NCBI RefSeq assembly: GCF_963422355.1
Contig: NC_085085.1
Coordinates: forward strand, 4,182,675-4,246,674
DNA length: 64,000 bases
Origin: Corticium candelabrum
Taxonomy: Eukaryota > Porifera > Homoscleromorpha > Homosclerophorida > Plakinidae
Reading direction: 5' to 3'
Part shown: piece by piece, positions 25,501 to 36,889 of the stretch
How positions within the stretch are numbered: the stretch's first letter is position 1
How the letters are laid out: each line of letters opens with the position of its first letter
Translations under genes and position numbers: made by a program
The notes under the pieces: generated by a model
What the model was told of the DNA's origin: nothing
The model's database searches: none
The model's input: only the letters and a program-made list of their open reading frames with translations

Positions 25501-26460
25501 AAAGGGCGTAACTCCCTACCCAGACCGATTTTATGAAAATATCTATTTCTATTAACTCTTTCCTATATAATTTCATTTCATCATCAATTGTTACGTCTGC
25601 AAAGTGACAATATTCAAACCTCCTGGCTTCACCTTCAAATTGACGTGCATTCTTGAGTAACCCTGCACTTCTGGTATTCCTTCCTCCTAGTCAGAAGCGA
25701 CGGTACAACATGACTAGCTCTATTCGACTCTTAAAGTGTAGAAACAGTGTCTGTAGGTTACGTCTAGCTCACTTGCATGTTTCCAACCAACCTCGCAACT
25801 TGCCGAGAACTTCCGGCACACTCGACCGTTGCGCGAAGACAGTATGGACGCCATACGAGCCTTCTTCTTCTATTAAGTTGGCAAAACTAAAGCATAGAAC
25901 CAAAAAACTTGGCACGACGATCCGTTACACGAGGTACAACAATCTGATGGATCGATTTTTACCTCCTTTACGCTGACGAGAGCATTTGACGTCTTTTCCA
26001 TACAAAATTTGAACACCTCGAGGTAGCCAACCTCGTCAAAATGAGCTTGAACGCATAAAAAAGAATCTTAATCACATCAGGCTGTTTGCGATCTACGTAG
26101 CCTCGCGTTCCTTGCACGTTCGAGCGAAGCGAGCGCGCAATAACCGTGCGACCTCGTTTAAAACAGACGAGGTGCGCCTTGTTGCTATGGAGACAACTTG
26201 ACGTTAGGCCGTTGAAACTCTACTAGCATTAACAAGTGATAAATTTTGGAACGTTTTAGCCGATAGTTTATATGTAACAGTTATGTCATAAATTATGATT
26301 TTATTTTGTCAGTAGGAGATCAAGCCCTTAAAACCTCTGACTGCGGCGGCCGCATCTTGCACTCTACTCTAGACCAGATGTAGACAGGGGCTGGTGAGCA
26401 TACGTCACATCCGCATACTCGGTCAATTGATTAATTAAACAAACTCTCTCGCATCTCATT
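25501..26460. other. Intergenic DNA, no clear gene
   Basis: A short plus-strand open frame at 25653-25976 has no recognisable domain. Near 26096 TAGCCTCGCG begins a segment with an inverted CGAGCGAAGCGAGCG core that may be a transposon end. Nothing else was supported. Confidence 0.45.
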
Positions 26461-26465
26461 TCAGG

Positions 26466-26660
26466 ACGCCAAAGTCTCGTTTCAGGCCGTCGGAGGCGGT
26501 CGAGGCGAAATCCGACGCGCCCGTTTGTCTCAGACTCGCGATCTCGACCGGCCTACCGCGTTTCGCGACGATCCGAAACCGGCGTCGTGTCGATCGGCGC
26601 GTTACAGACGGTGGACAGGTGGACATATAGACGGAAGTGGGCGTTCCCGAGCGTTCGCGT
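26466..26660 (+). other. CpG- and GC-rich patch, possible orphan exon
   Basis: This patch is markedly richer in CG dinucleotides than its surroundings. An acceptor-like CTCATTTCAG precedes it, the plus frame is open through it (AKVSFQAVGGGRGEI, rich in Arg and Asp), and a GACAG|GTGGAC donor-like site lies near 26617. It ends about 30 bp before the start of the duplicated oxidase D flank at 26690. It could be a CpG island, a relocated exon or part of a GC-rich element. Confidence 0.35.
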
Positions 26661-26689
26661 ATTATAGTATAAGATCGTTATCACCGTCC

Positions 26690-27292
26690 CACAGCTGTTA
26701 ATGTACACTACAGCCAAACACGAACATGGCAATTGTTGATATATAGGAATGTAAGAATTTATATGTTGAAACAGTTTAGCAGTGTACAAGTGATAAATAC
26801 GAAATGTCTCCTAGCTGGCAAAGGCTTGATCATTGCAGAAACATCTTGATGTGTGACCCAAACGTGTCTAGTCAATATCAGGAATGACTCGAGACAACGA
26901 TACAGAAATCATTAAGTAGCAAACACCAATATTCTAACTTCTATACTCAAGAACTCTCATTGCTTGTGCATACTACAAAGTCTTCAACTACATTACCAGC
27001 TTTGCATAAGGCAGGTGTTTCAGCTAGGAGGAACTGATCGAGCTAGGTTGCCATTAAATCATTGTAGAGTCATACACCACTGATGAACAGAGAAATGTGG
27101 ATTTCGTGAGCAATTAGAATACAAACGCGCATAAAGACGATAGCAGAAAACCGGACACACTAATTCCAAGATGTGAAAATCTCACATCATGAGATAGATG
27201 GTCTTCAGAAGTAAGAAGAGCAACAAGTGAGTGGCTAACGGACGTTTAATTTGAGTACCTAAACACAAAGACATATAATTTCTAAGCATTAG
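26690..27292. repeat. 3' flank of oxidase D, duplicated at 18655-19269
   Basis: Nearly identical to the 3' flank of copy B. Its left edge at 26690 is the breakpoint of the duplication. Confidence 0.85.
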
Positions 27293-29095
27293 CTAGTCAT
27301 TTGAGCACTGCATACCAGAGGTACAAGTCTGAGATGTTTCCTCTGCCAGCTTGGGCATTTTACATGAACCTCCATTCATGCAATCAATCAAGACATATGC
27401 TGTTTCATTACCACTGATCAATGCACTACGAACATACAAATTGTAATGATAGGAATCTCCAGCAAAGAAGAGTCTCCCAACGGGAGCTCTTAGTTGATCT
27501 AGATCCTCATGGGTTGACCCCAGTGGGGGGACCGTCATCCCTCCATAATACAGAGGATTGAGAGTGATGTTAGCCACAAAAACTCGAGGTTCAGGAAATG
27601 ATGGCCCATAGTGTTTGCGAAACAACTCGGCGACTTCTTGCTGTGTCTGATTTAAAGGCTGACCTTCGACTCGAAAAGCATCATCATCAAACACCCACGT
27701 CATGAATAGATCGTATGGCTGGCTATGTTGTAATGTATTTTCAATTACTTGAGTAATTTCAACGCTCCAGTGGTACCTGCCACGATCATCAGACACAAAC
27801 ATATTTCGTGAAGACAGCTGACGTCGTGCTTTTGGTTCGTAATAGGCATACACAACTCCTAGAGGAGCCATATAGAACCGAGTGATCGCCATACGTTTCC
27901 ACAGAGGTAACTGTGGTGTGAATGTCACATCATCATGCTGCAGCACTCCCAAACTGAACGTGACCACTGCATACTCAGCAATGTACACCGAACCATCTTC
28001 TAGAGTGACTGTAACACTATCATCGCTGTATTGTATTTCACGCACGAGGCTGTTTACACGTAGACGATCAGAATACTGACCACTTGCAAAGGTGTTCTTA
28101 AAACATTCAGTCATTTTTTGAATACCTTCAAAAGAGTTGCCACTCTTAATGTATTGTTGGGTCTTGTAGAATTCACTCAGCCATAAATATTCCTTTGCAG
28201 ACATGGCAGCTAATTGGTCCACAGTTTCAAGTTGAAACCAATAGAATTCTACAGCCCATTCCACTGGTGATTTAGCAATCCAACCATATAGACGAAGTGC
28301 TGCTCTGACACTCATATCATCTAGCAAAGCAAATCAAGAATACTTCAGTTCTAATTCTGGATGAAACGAACGGCACATGACGTGTCACCGACCATTACCA
28401 TGCCACCAGTTTACATGCAATTCAAATGCTGTAAATTAAGTAATAATACATTTCTTCAGACTAAGTATGTAGTTTTTATCACAAATTTAGATATTGAGAG
28501 CCTTCAAGCTTATTTTATAGTGCCATTCTGGAATATGTGCTAGTAAGAGTGTACATTGAGGATTCAAACCTTAGTAATTAGTAGTAAGTACATCAAGTCT
28601 TCTCAATCCATTTTGTCATATCATTTATGTATTTCACACTGCAAGAAAGTCTTCCAGTCGTTTCAGTTACTCCTCTATGCTGTTTAGTTACGGATCTAGG
28701 GAGGAAACGAACCGACGCGCGTTGTCCCGTCTGGAGTTGTAGCGCGCGTTGTCCCGTCTAAAGTTGTAGCGCGCGTTGTTGGAATTCAAGGCTGCCAAGT
28801 TTTGCGCATGCACGAACATGGCTTCAACACCGGCTAAAAGGAAGAAAACTTAAACTTCTTCAAGGCCATTGACGGTGCACCTTATCCTCTTGAAGAGATT
28901 CCTCAGCCGGTTCGTGACTGTGACCAAGAACAAATTGGTGAGTAACGGTGTTCTTCCTTGGCTTCTGATGTCGTAAACATTTCTGCTTGATGTTGCCGAA
29001 ATAGGGCAAAAAGAATAACTTGGATCAATTACCGACAACACAACGTGTAAAGGAGAGGCCGTTGCGTTAAACGGCATCTGCTAGGTATGTACTAG

Positions 29096-29129
<34 letters not shown>

Positions 29130-30136
29130 GCAAAAGCATCCACCGGTCATGCCCATACTACAAAAGCCACTACAACGGCACTCAACACAACACTATATCA
29201 ATCCATTCAATTAAACAAACCCACTTAAGTCAACGTCACATTCTACTTAGTGAGGCAAGCCTCACTGTTGATTAAATCCATGTCATGACATTTTAGAGGC
29301 CTGTGCTTGGCGGATCTACTTCCGCGAATGCACAAAACAGAAGATCTTATTAGAGAAAAGCTGATCCGACATCTCAGAAGTTCCATCACTGAACTATATT
29401 TCTTTTCAGTTTTGTTGGCAATTAAACTGGCAAGATGTTTGTAGAAGGTGGAAGTTTCAGAGCCCATGCCACCGGTAGAGGAAAAAACCAACGGAGTGAA
29501 GCTGGCATGTTCCACTTCCAGTACTCGATGTGCATATTCACGTTTTATTCCACATTCACGGATGTTGAATGCTGATCTCAAAGAGCCTTGACTATTGGAG
29601 CGCGCGTTTGGGTAAAATACTCTTACATCAAAAAATGCACGGTCTCCTTTTGTCCAGACTCCTCTCGCTGAAAGATCAAGTCTAGCCTCGTCAGACATGT
29701 TCGCTGTTTTCTTCTGAAACTTTTCTCCAGTCAGAGGTTGTAACATCGGCTCTATCACTACATCATGACACACTTCAGTCAAAAGATCGGCAGTTATATC
29801 CCTAATTTCATTGTGCCTTAGCGTCGGAAAGCCACCTTTAGAACATACCATTGCATGGTCAACGTTGAAAGCAGATCCACAAACACATTTTGAAGGTAGA
29901 TTTGGTAACATCCAACCATAGCGCATGCATAAAGCATCACGAAAATCTCCTTTGCTCAAATGAAAACCATGTTCTTACTACTAATACTACTACTACTACT
30001 ACTACCTAGATGAGTAGGTGGTGACTATAGCTTGTGATAATAGTTAAGCATACAGTGTAATGACATAAAGTAGTAACTGACTTTTAATTGTTTGTTTTGC
30101 TGCGTGCGTATATCTGTCACTTATAGTGTTGTATGA

Positions 30137-30173
<37 letters not shown>

Positions 30174-33100
30174 GGGTACGTGTTGCTACTAGGGTGCAGT
30201 ACGGTAGCCCAGGCATGAATGAGTTAGAGGCATATATGACTGTGCGTAGAGTTAACCTCGAAGGTCCAAACTCTTTAGGTTTGAACTTCAGGACTGTACA
30301 ATTATTTCTTGCATAAAACGATATTTACACAGCTGTAGAAATGTCTGTGAATTCGGTTGGTAAAACCCTAACTGATGCGCAAAGTTCTCCATCATGCAGA
30401 GGAGAGTCCCGGCATCAGACTGCATGTTATCATCAAGAGCGTACGTGAATAAACGTCGTAAAGGCGGGGAAACCGTTCGACGTCTGAATCGTTCGGGGTT
30501 TACTGATTTTCTTTTCATTGCGTATTCCCAGTACTGCCAAGGTATTTTTGTGTGGCATGTGTGTTCTTTCTTTGCCAACCACAGACTCCTGGTGCCAAAA
30601 GACCTGACACACTGACTGTGAAGTCGCTAACTGATTGGAAAGATGGCAAAGAAATGCTCATTAAGCATGCTGGCTTACAGTGTCATTTGTGCTCAGAGGC
30701 GAAGCTGTCAGAATTTGTCAGAGTATACCGTACACCTATTCATCGCTGTAATCATATTTTGACAACAGAATCGCAGAAAGTAGTCCAGAAATATTGTGCT
30801 GTGCTTCTGTCAATTATTCGATGTATTGAATTATGCGCTCGGCAAGGCATCGCCCTTGTGGGTCATAGAGATGATTCTATGACATTCGACTTCAATCAAG
30901 GGAATTTCAGAGCAGTATTGTCATTCAGGAGAGAGGTTGATGAATTTCTGGACAGTCATCTCAAGTATTGTCATGCGACAATGATATCAAAGACTGTGGA
31001 GAATGAATTGTTAATTACACTATATGGGAGATTACATTGTTCGGCAGCTGACATCTGAGATCTCTTGCAGCGACTATCTTGGTGTACTCGCAGACGAAGT
31101 TACTGATTTCAGCAATAAAGAGCAAACCGCAGTAGCTGTTTGCTACATAAAACACCATGGCGTTATGGAGAAACTCCTACTGTTCGCGGAAGCTGAAGAC
31201 ATGACTGGTGCAACACTCTGTGACACAATTTTCAAGTCTCTCTCCCACCTCGGTGTTGACCTAAAGCGCTGCAGAGCTCAGAGATATGATGGAGCAGGCA
31301 ATATGACCAGGAAGACGCGAGAGTGCCAGGCTCTATTCAAGGCGAAGTATCCACTGGCTAACTATTTCCACTGCGCTAGCCACCAGCTTAATCTTACAGT
31401 GTCCAGGTTATGTCTAGTGACTGAAATGCACTCCATGATGGCAACTGTAAAAACAAGTCGGTCTGTTTTTCCAGTTCTCACCTAAACGACAGCGGCAGCT
31501 TCAAAAGTCCATTGATGCTTAAAATGAGCGTCGAAAGCGCTCTGAAGACGTATCATAGCATTGGAAAACATTTCGTTAATAAGCTTGCCACTCTATGTGA
31601 GACGAGATGGGTTGAAAGACATGCAGTTGTTGAAGGTTTTCACACCTTGTTTGAGCCGCTTGTTGACTACCCGGAACACATAAAAAACTCAAAGAACGTT
31701 GCCATACCCTATCACGCTAAGAGTTGCACAGAGGCTTCAGGTCGGCAATCTCTGTAATACGACAAAATATCTGATAATTGTACTCGTTTTCAATTACCAG
31801 ATGCACGAGACTTGTAGAAACAAGCCTTTGTTTGTGAACGCTCTCATATATATTTGAGAGCATCCAGTGCGTGCATGCCTAGGAGATACAAATAGCGTCA
31901 TTGGTTCTCGTACATTGCGATCTAACAAGTATATTACTTCTATTTGCAATGCTTTGTTATTTATAGTGCTCTTGCACGCTATTACCTCCGGACAATTCCT
32001 TGTTGCTTTCCACACCTATCGATTTACGTCACACTACTTAGTTGACCTTAGTTGACATCTCCAAGGACAAAGTAAAGATATTATTGCAGCCTATGATGAG
32101 ATTAAGACTGTCAAAGGCAAGCTAAATTATACGCGGGCGAACGCTGGAGTAGAGTTTGCCTCTCTGTTTCGGGACATGTGCAATAAACATGGCGAAGAAT
32201 CGTTCCGTGTGCCTATAGACAATGTGGACGCCAACGCTACCGCAGCACTGTACCAGCTGAAACAGTGGAAGACTATTGGTGCCGCACTATATTTACGCCT
32301 TACCTAGACCACTTAAATGCGAAGCTGCATTCTCGATTTTCTCTAATCGCCCAACTGTTTGTCAAAGGTTTGCATCTTCTTCTAGCACATACTAGCCGCA
32401 TGGATATTGGAGAGCTGAGTCGATGTCTGCGGCAAGCATAAGGTGCAGACCTTCCCAGTCCTGACTCGCTTGAGAAAGAGCTCGATCGCTGGCAACGAAA
32501 ATGTGGGTAGGCCAAGGATCAAGGTGCATACCTTTCTTCAACGGTACCGTTGGCTCTTGAAATGGTTCCTCTTTTTATGTACCCCAACATACAAGCGGTC
32601 TTGAGAATACTTCTTAGTGGCGGAGGAAGCTCCTACAGATTTTGGGGTGCCGGCGACAAATTCCCAGAGTCACGTGACTATCCGCTTGTGTTTCAGGCTT
32701 TAAATAGCTTACGAATTTTGAAATGTTTACGATATCCATTATTATATAATTAATATCATACCAAACACAATACATGATTCCGGTGAAACAATTACGAAGC
32801 ACTAGTACTAAGGCCCCCAAAGTAACCTAATCGCTCGCGGTACAAAAAACAAGATCAATCGCAACGTCCACCAAGTTTATGTCATCCTGTAACTCTTTGT
32901 GCACATGTAAGAGTGAACAGTTATTTAGCATCTTCTCCGTCATAGTGGATCGTAGGTAGGTCAGTAGCCTCCTAAGAGTTGACACGGCTCTCTCTCTGAA
33001 GTTGCAGATGTTACTGGTATTGTAACGTAAAGACGCAGCAGCTTGTGAATTTCGTTTACCAACTTTTGCGTCAGATAAAACGCTCTCGAAATGCCTGTAT

Positions 33101-35719
33101 CTGCGTGGTGGTCGTTGCATGCCTGGCAGCTAGGACACGATCGACGGAGTCCATGATGTGTGCGCGTGGCCTAGCTGGTGATTGGATTGGCAAACATATT
33201 GCAGAAGTACATGGTTCCATTTGAGGAGATCCAATTATTGCGGGATCTCAGATCTTTAATTCAAATATTGGGAGGTCTGTCACCCCTCGAAACCCCCATC
33301 TCCGCCGCCACTGCGTTTGGTCTGTCGTGTAACAACAGCTACTGTCGAAAGAACGAACTTCTCATTAAAGTTTGTGACCAGTGTTCTGAGAAGTACTATG
33401 GGAGCTGAGTGTCTGAATGATCTAATTCTTCTATATCTATACAAGGACGTACCTTTAGATTATGACTTAGTTTTAGATAGCTATGCTAACGATCACCTCC
33501 ACCGCATGCTGCTTTCTCGTCCTCTTTTGGCCGAGTAGTCCGGTTACATAAAATAGAAAGTTGTCTTTGTGACGTCACACTTCCAAAAACAGGTGTGCGC
33601 CCCTTCGTCTGAGAAATCCTAGATCTGCCACTGGCTACAGACATTTTACGGTTGATACAGACTTAATTGGCAGGTAGGCATCATGCATTACTATTCTCCT
33701 CAATTTCTGTTTGTTTTCCAAATTCTCCAAATTCAAGACCAGCTTTGTAGTATACATGCTTTACAAACAAATGTAGGCTTGCATTGATTCTTTACTAACT
33801 CGGTCTAAAGCGAAGATGCTGCGATTCAAGCCAGCGAGCTTAGATTTACATACACGATCCAGCGGGGATCCAAGAGTTTGTAAATATGGGAGAAGAAGAT
33901 ATTCATAAAAATCTGCTTTTTTGTCTCCCCCCACTCTCCTTCCATCACGTGCAGAAAGCAGTCTGGAGGACGTAGGGTGTGTTTGCGTTTAATTAAGAAA
34001 CATATTAATACCAACTAATTGTTAGCAAGTAATTGTTAGCAATTAAATACAGCAGACAGTCAAGTAAAAACACAAAGAAACACCATGTTTATATCTCCAT
34101 GAAGAAATGCAGAGCACTTAGCAGAAGGGCTATCCTTGAATACCTATTATCTATGCTCACGAATTCGTTCTGCACTGTGTTATGCAAGCATGGTACTCTT
34201 GTGACTTAGTGAATTCGCAAATGTAAGGCTTGACTAAAAGAGGTTCGAGCTCCCATGGCAAGCGCAAAACAAGAATTGTACACATACACAGAGGCATTTT
34301 ACCAGATCCCTTCTCGTCGGAAGTATAATGGCTGGTAGAGTCTGACTACGCAAGACTAGGGACTTGGGTCTATATGAAGACTTACGTTTGTAAAGAATGT
34401 GCAAACTTTGATATGGTTCCTGAGATAAGCCCAAGGCAGTTGCGACCATGGAATTATACACGCAGAGAGCTGATCACAGAACGTGCATGCATGCATTCCT
34501 ATCTCGAACGCACGTTGAGCATGCATGCAGATAGAACTCTGATTCCAGCCGGTTGTTCGATTCGTCTCGTAAAGCGGGAGAGACCGGCGGCCATGAACCC
34601 TGCGCAGATCGATACTCACCATTCGCCTTAAACAGTAAACAAAACAACCAGACACAGGAGCTGTCCTTCCCAAACTCACACGCTGGAGAACAATTTAATT
34701 AATTCGGTGCCGTTCATTTACAAGCCATACAGTGCAATGCCAGCTGCGCCATACCGGATGAAAAACCAAATGATTTGAATGATTGTTTGTACAGGCTTGC
34801 CTGACTGGTACGTACTTGCATATGCTGCGAACGCTAGCGGACTAAAAGAGTGCATAGAACCCCGTTCATATATACATGGCAGTAGGCCCGTCACACTCTT
34901 GATATCAAACATAAAAATTGTTTTGCCAAACCGGGTCGCTTGAACGACAAGAAACACGGTATTTTAGTTAAGCGCGTATACTCGGCAAGACGAACAATCT
35001 AGAACGATTTGGAGCATGGCAAATTAACGGCTCTTTGTACCTCTAATAGGCACACCTCACGTGACAATTGCCTTACTCACACTACCAGCTAGTGTACAGT
35101 ATGCTGTATACGTGTCACGTAACTCTAGACCCTTTAGTTTGTCCGGACATGGAATTCTCTAGAGGTAGACAGACATGTTGCACGCCGGACATCTACCTGC
35201 TACAATTTTTTCCTGAATTCTAACTACCCATACCATGTACACGAACATTGTAGCTCTACCTTGGCCTTCAAAAACACCATTTTTCCAGGCTGCCTTGAGC
35301 TGTGACACGCTGTTGGACAGCCTTTTTTCCGCTTGCGAAGCTTCAATTGTAACGTTCACTCCTCTGTCGTTCACAGCTTGATATCTCGAATAATCCAGAG
35401 GTGAATGTGCAAGATTGCAGCTATCGAAAAGATCTCGAAGGGGATCAGAGACAGACTCTCTGGTATCCACACGTCCCCATAGATATTCCGCTGGGAGACC
35501 CTGCAAGGAGCCAGATAACATTCGTCCTCCTGCTCTTTCTTGGGCTTCTAGGACGATGAAGTCGTCGACTCCGTTGTCGCTCAGCGTCTTGGCGACTTGC
35601 ATTCCGGCATATCCTCCTCCGAGAATGACGACTTTGGTTCTAGTTGTGGCGGACTCTACCTCGTCTGCAAATGCAAGCAGCCACAGCACAGCTGCGTACC
35701 AAGCAAAGACAGAAGGCAT
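27293..35719 (-). CDS. Secreted flavin-containing amine oxidase (polyamine-oxidase-like), copy D, 495 aa
   Basis: Exon 1 is 35260-35719 (460 bp) and exon 2 is 27293-28320 (1028 bp), with the same phase 1 junction and exact lengths as copy B (donor AAG|GTAGAG). The signal peptide, GGGYAG, GGRM and GRLFFAGD motifs are intact. Substitutions from copy B cluster in the middle of exon 2 (for example FYMAPLGVVYAYYEP against FYMTPMTVVYAYYKP). The residue aligned by eye with the maize PAO active-site Lys is again Val. The intron is 6939 bp, against 1765 bp in copy B, because a hAT transposon of about 4.9 kb was inserted at 28687-33633. Both exons remain open, so the gene may still be spliced correctly. 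Confidence 0.82.
28818..28937 (+). pseudogene. First exon of the hAT transposase
   Basis: An ATG-led frame (MASTPAKRKKT) is followed, after a one-base shift, by NFFKAIDGAPYPLEEIPQP and ends at a strong donor (ATTG|GTGAGT at 28938). The basic N-terminus and following acidic stretch suit the start of a DUF4371/ZMYM-type hAT transposase. The continuation was pushed away by the nested insertion. Confidence 0.5.
29096..29127. repeat. (CTA)n array 1
   Basis: A pure CTA tract, one of three in this interval; the others are at 29985-30005 and 30138-30172. The first two bracket the retroelement fragment. Confidence 0.95.
29243..29959 (-). pseudogene. C-terminal fragment of a retroelement polyprotein, open frame
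   Basis: The frame runs open for 238 codons. It holds a Cys/His cluster (CVCGSAFNVDHAMVC, then GGFPTLRHNEIRD) and DARLDL/FFDVRVFYPN, followed by EREY/VLEVEHASFTPLVFSST-type wording. I know this block from the end of reverse-transcriptase-linked proteins that are repeated many times in cnidarian, sponge and other aquatic animal genomes; the acidic residues may be a nuclease-like core. No reverse transcriptase domain lies upstream (toward 30000), so the copy is 5'-truncated and cannot move by itself. The intact frame suggests a young insertion or selection. Confidence 0.6.
30138..30172. repeat. (CTA)n array 3
   Basis: Same triplet and orientation as the arrays at 29096-29127 and 29985-30005. 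Confidence 0.95.
30394..33538 (+). pseudogene. hAT transposase (DUF4371 / ZMYM1-like), broken into several frames
   Basis: Pieces in order: a zinc-finger-type N-terminus (FTDFLFIAYSQYCQGIFVWH, then SLTDWKDG and KHAGLQCH) at 30490-30690; the DUF4371 block (GIALVGHRDDS, NQGNFRAVLSFR, ISKTVENELL) at 30840-31010; the catalytic core with LADEVTDFSNKEQTAV at 31080-31140 and RAQRYDGAGNM near 31280; ETRWVERHAVV near 31600; and a late helical part at 32054-32230. The C-terminal dimerisation region is at about 33320-33535 (TATVERTNFSLKFV, RSTMGAECLNDLILLYLYKD). Several frameshifts and stops separate the pieces, so it is not functional. Confidence 0.8.
32827..33120 (-). pseudogene. Second, oppositely oriented hAT dimerisation fragment
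   Basis: The minus strand encodes ERAVSTLRRLLTYLRSTM and then LLHVHKEL, which is again the hAT C-terminal dimerisation motif, but different from the plus-strand version at 33320-33535. It is a fragment of another hAT family nested in the first. Confidence 0.6.
33880..33985. mobile_element. Half-deleted copy of the intronic foldback MITE
   Basis: Corresponds to 20965-21066 in the oxidase B intron. The right arm (CACGTGCAGAAAGCAGTCTGG) is kept and the left arm is lost by deletion. Confidence 0.65.
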
Positions 35720-36018
35720 CGCTCGTCAGTAACTGCTAGTACGTCGCAGTGTGTTGAAAGCAGGCACAACGTCCGCGCTGAAACAAACGAGGGCTATTGA
35801 AACAATGCGTTTGGAGGCGAGAATGACAACGGCACGTGTTATTTACATACATTTGTCGGTAATGTGTTAATTAATTAAAATCAAAATTGATATTAATAGT
35901 ATAATCGGGTGAATATTAATTGGCAAGCAAATTGAACTTCTTTCTTGTCATGCCAATTGAAGGTAGAGATATATTTTATTAGAATATGTTACGTGACCTA
36001 CAGGAATGCTAATTGGTC
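35720..36018 (-). promoter_or_regulatory. Upstream region of oxidase D
   Basis: It aligns with the upstream region of copy B, but without the 705-bp element, so it is an intact version of that target site (about 35905). The region includes CACGTGACCT-like E-box sequence near 35990. No TATA box can be placed with confidence. Confidence 0.5.
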
Positions 36019-36788
36019 AATATGAGGTCTCATAGTATACACGACAGAGACCTCTCGGCTGTCTAGCTAGAGACCTAAGTTATAGTCTCGCTCCAGACAT
36101 AGTGTAGATTGCAGCCCCGTATGCAAAACTCGACCTCCAACTCAGCCCTCTGTTTAGCTAATCTACAAGGTGTGACAGTACATCTACAAAGTGGTCTGCA
36201 ATTAACTAATCTAGCTGCTTTTGTAAGGACCAAGAAGAACAAAAACGTTTGGACGGCTGGAATTCGCAGTCATGCTTCATTGTCAACCACAGACTCAAAA
36301 TTGCCACCAGATTAATTTCACCAGTCACACTAATCTATCTGTTACGTGACATATTCTATAGCAATTAGGGCATGGTATTTAACGGGATCCATCAACTATG
36401 TTACATAGATTGACCCTCAGCCACTGGGGCTTCGAGTCAATTTGATATCTCTATCATCATGCTATAACTATTACCCGAGTTCCTCGGGTTACAGTTCTAG
36501 ACCTGGTGGGATCGTTCGACAAAACTAGTCAATGAAGTCCCAGATGTTGCATGCCCACGCATTAGGAGTGTGATCTGCTTTTGCTTTGGTTTGAAGGTCT
36601 CCGTTTTTGTTCTCGGATCTTTAGATTGCCCAGAGTCATGAAGCGAGTTCTACCTAGTAGGCTGTTACTTAGAGCTGTGCAATACAAATAGGATGCCGCC
36701 AATTATCATAGTAATATATTAATTAACACAACCACAGGTGCTTCATTGTTTCGCGAACTCAACTCAAAGGCACAAGACAAAGTAGTTG
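36019..36788. other. 770-bp insertion relative to the paralogous segment
   Basis: At 24470 the paralogue runs straight from TATGAGGTC into GAATTGTG, while here about 770 bp lie between the same sequences. No terminal inverted repeat or coding domain was recognised; a 68-codon open frame inside (36109-36315) has no known features. Confidence 0.5.
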
Positions 36789-36889
36789 CGTCGAATTGTG
36801 TGTGCCTGTCATAGTCCATTCCTTCTAAAACTTTGACAGTGTTAATTTGCCAGCCAAGCCTTCGTCCGTGCTCAACCACCTCTTCTCAC

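Larger units (their letters stand above)
28687..33633 (+). mobile_element. Decayed hAT transposon inside the oxidase D intron
   Basis: The intron of copy B runs straight through this point (CTATGCTACAGAC near 20660), while copy D departs at 28687 and resumes at 33634. The right end reads, inverted, CAGTGGCAGATCTAGG; the left end has CGGATCTAGG at 28691-28700. The flanks GCTGTTTA and GCTACAGA fit a diverged 8-bp duplication, as hAT elements make. Inside are a first exon, a broken transposase, a nested retroelement fragment with triplet arrays and an opposite-strand hAT fragment. Confidence 0.75.

Noticed and set aside
30288-30578. 96-codon minus-strand frame
   Set aside because: It is the shadow of the N-terminal zinc-finger part of the plus-strand hAT transposase.
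34234-34957. Several short frames in the oxidase D intron
   Set aside because: They have counterparts in the B intron but no conserved frame, start or splice context.
36109-36315. 68-codon plus-strand frame as a gene
   Set aside because: No domain, no splice context and no counterpart in paralogous DNA.
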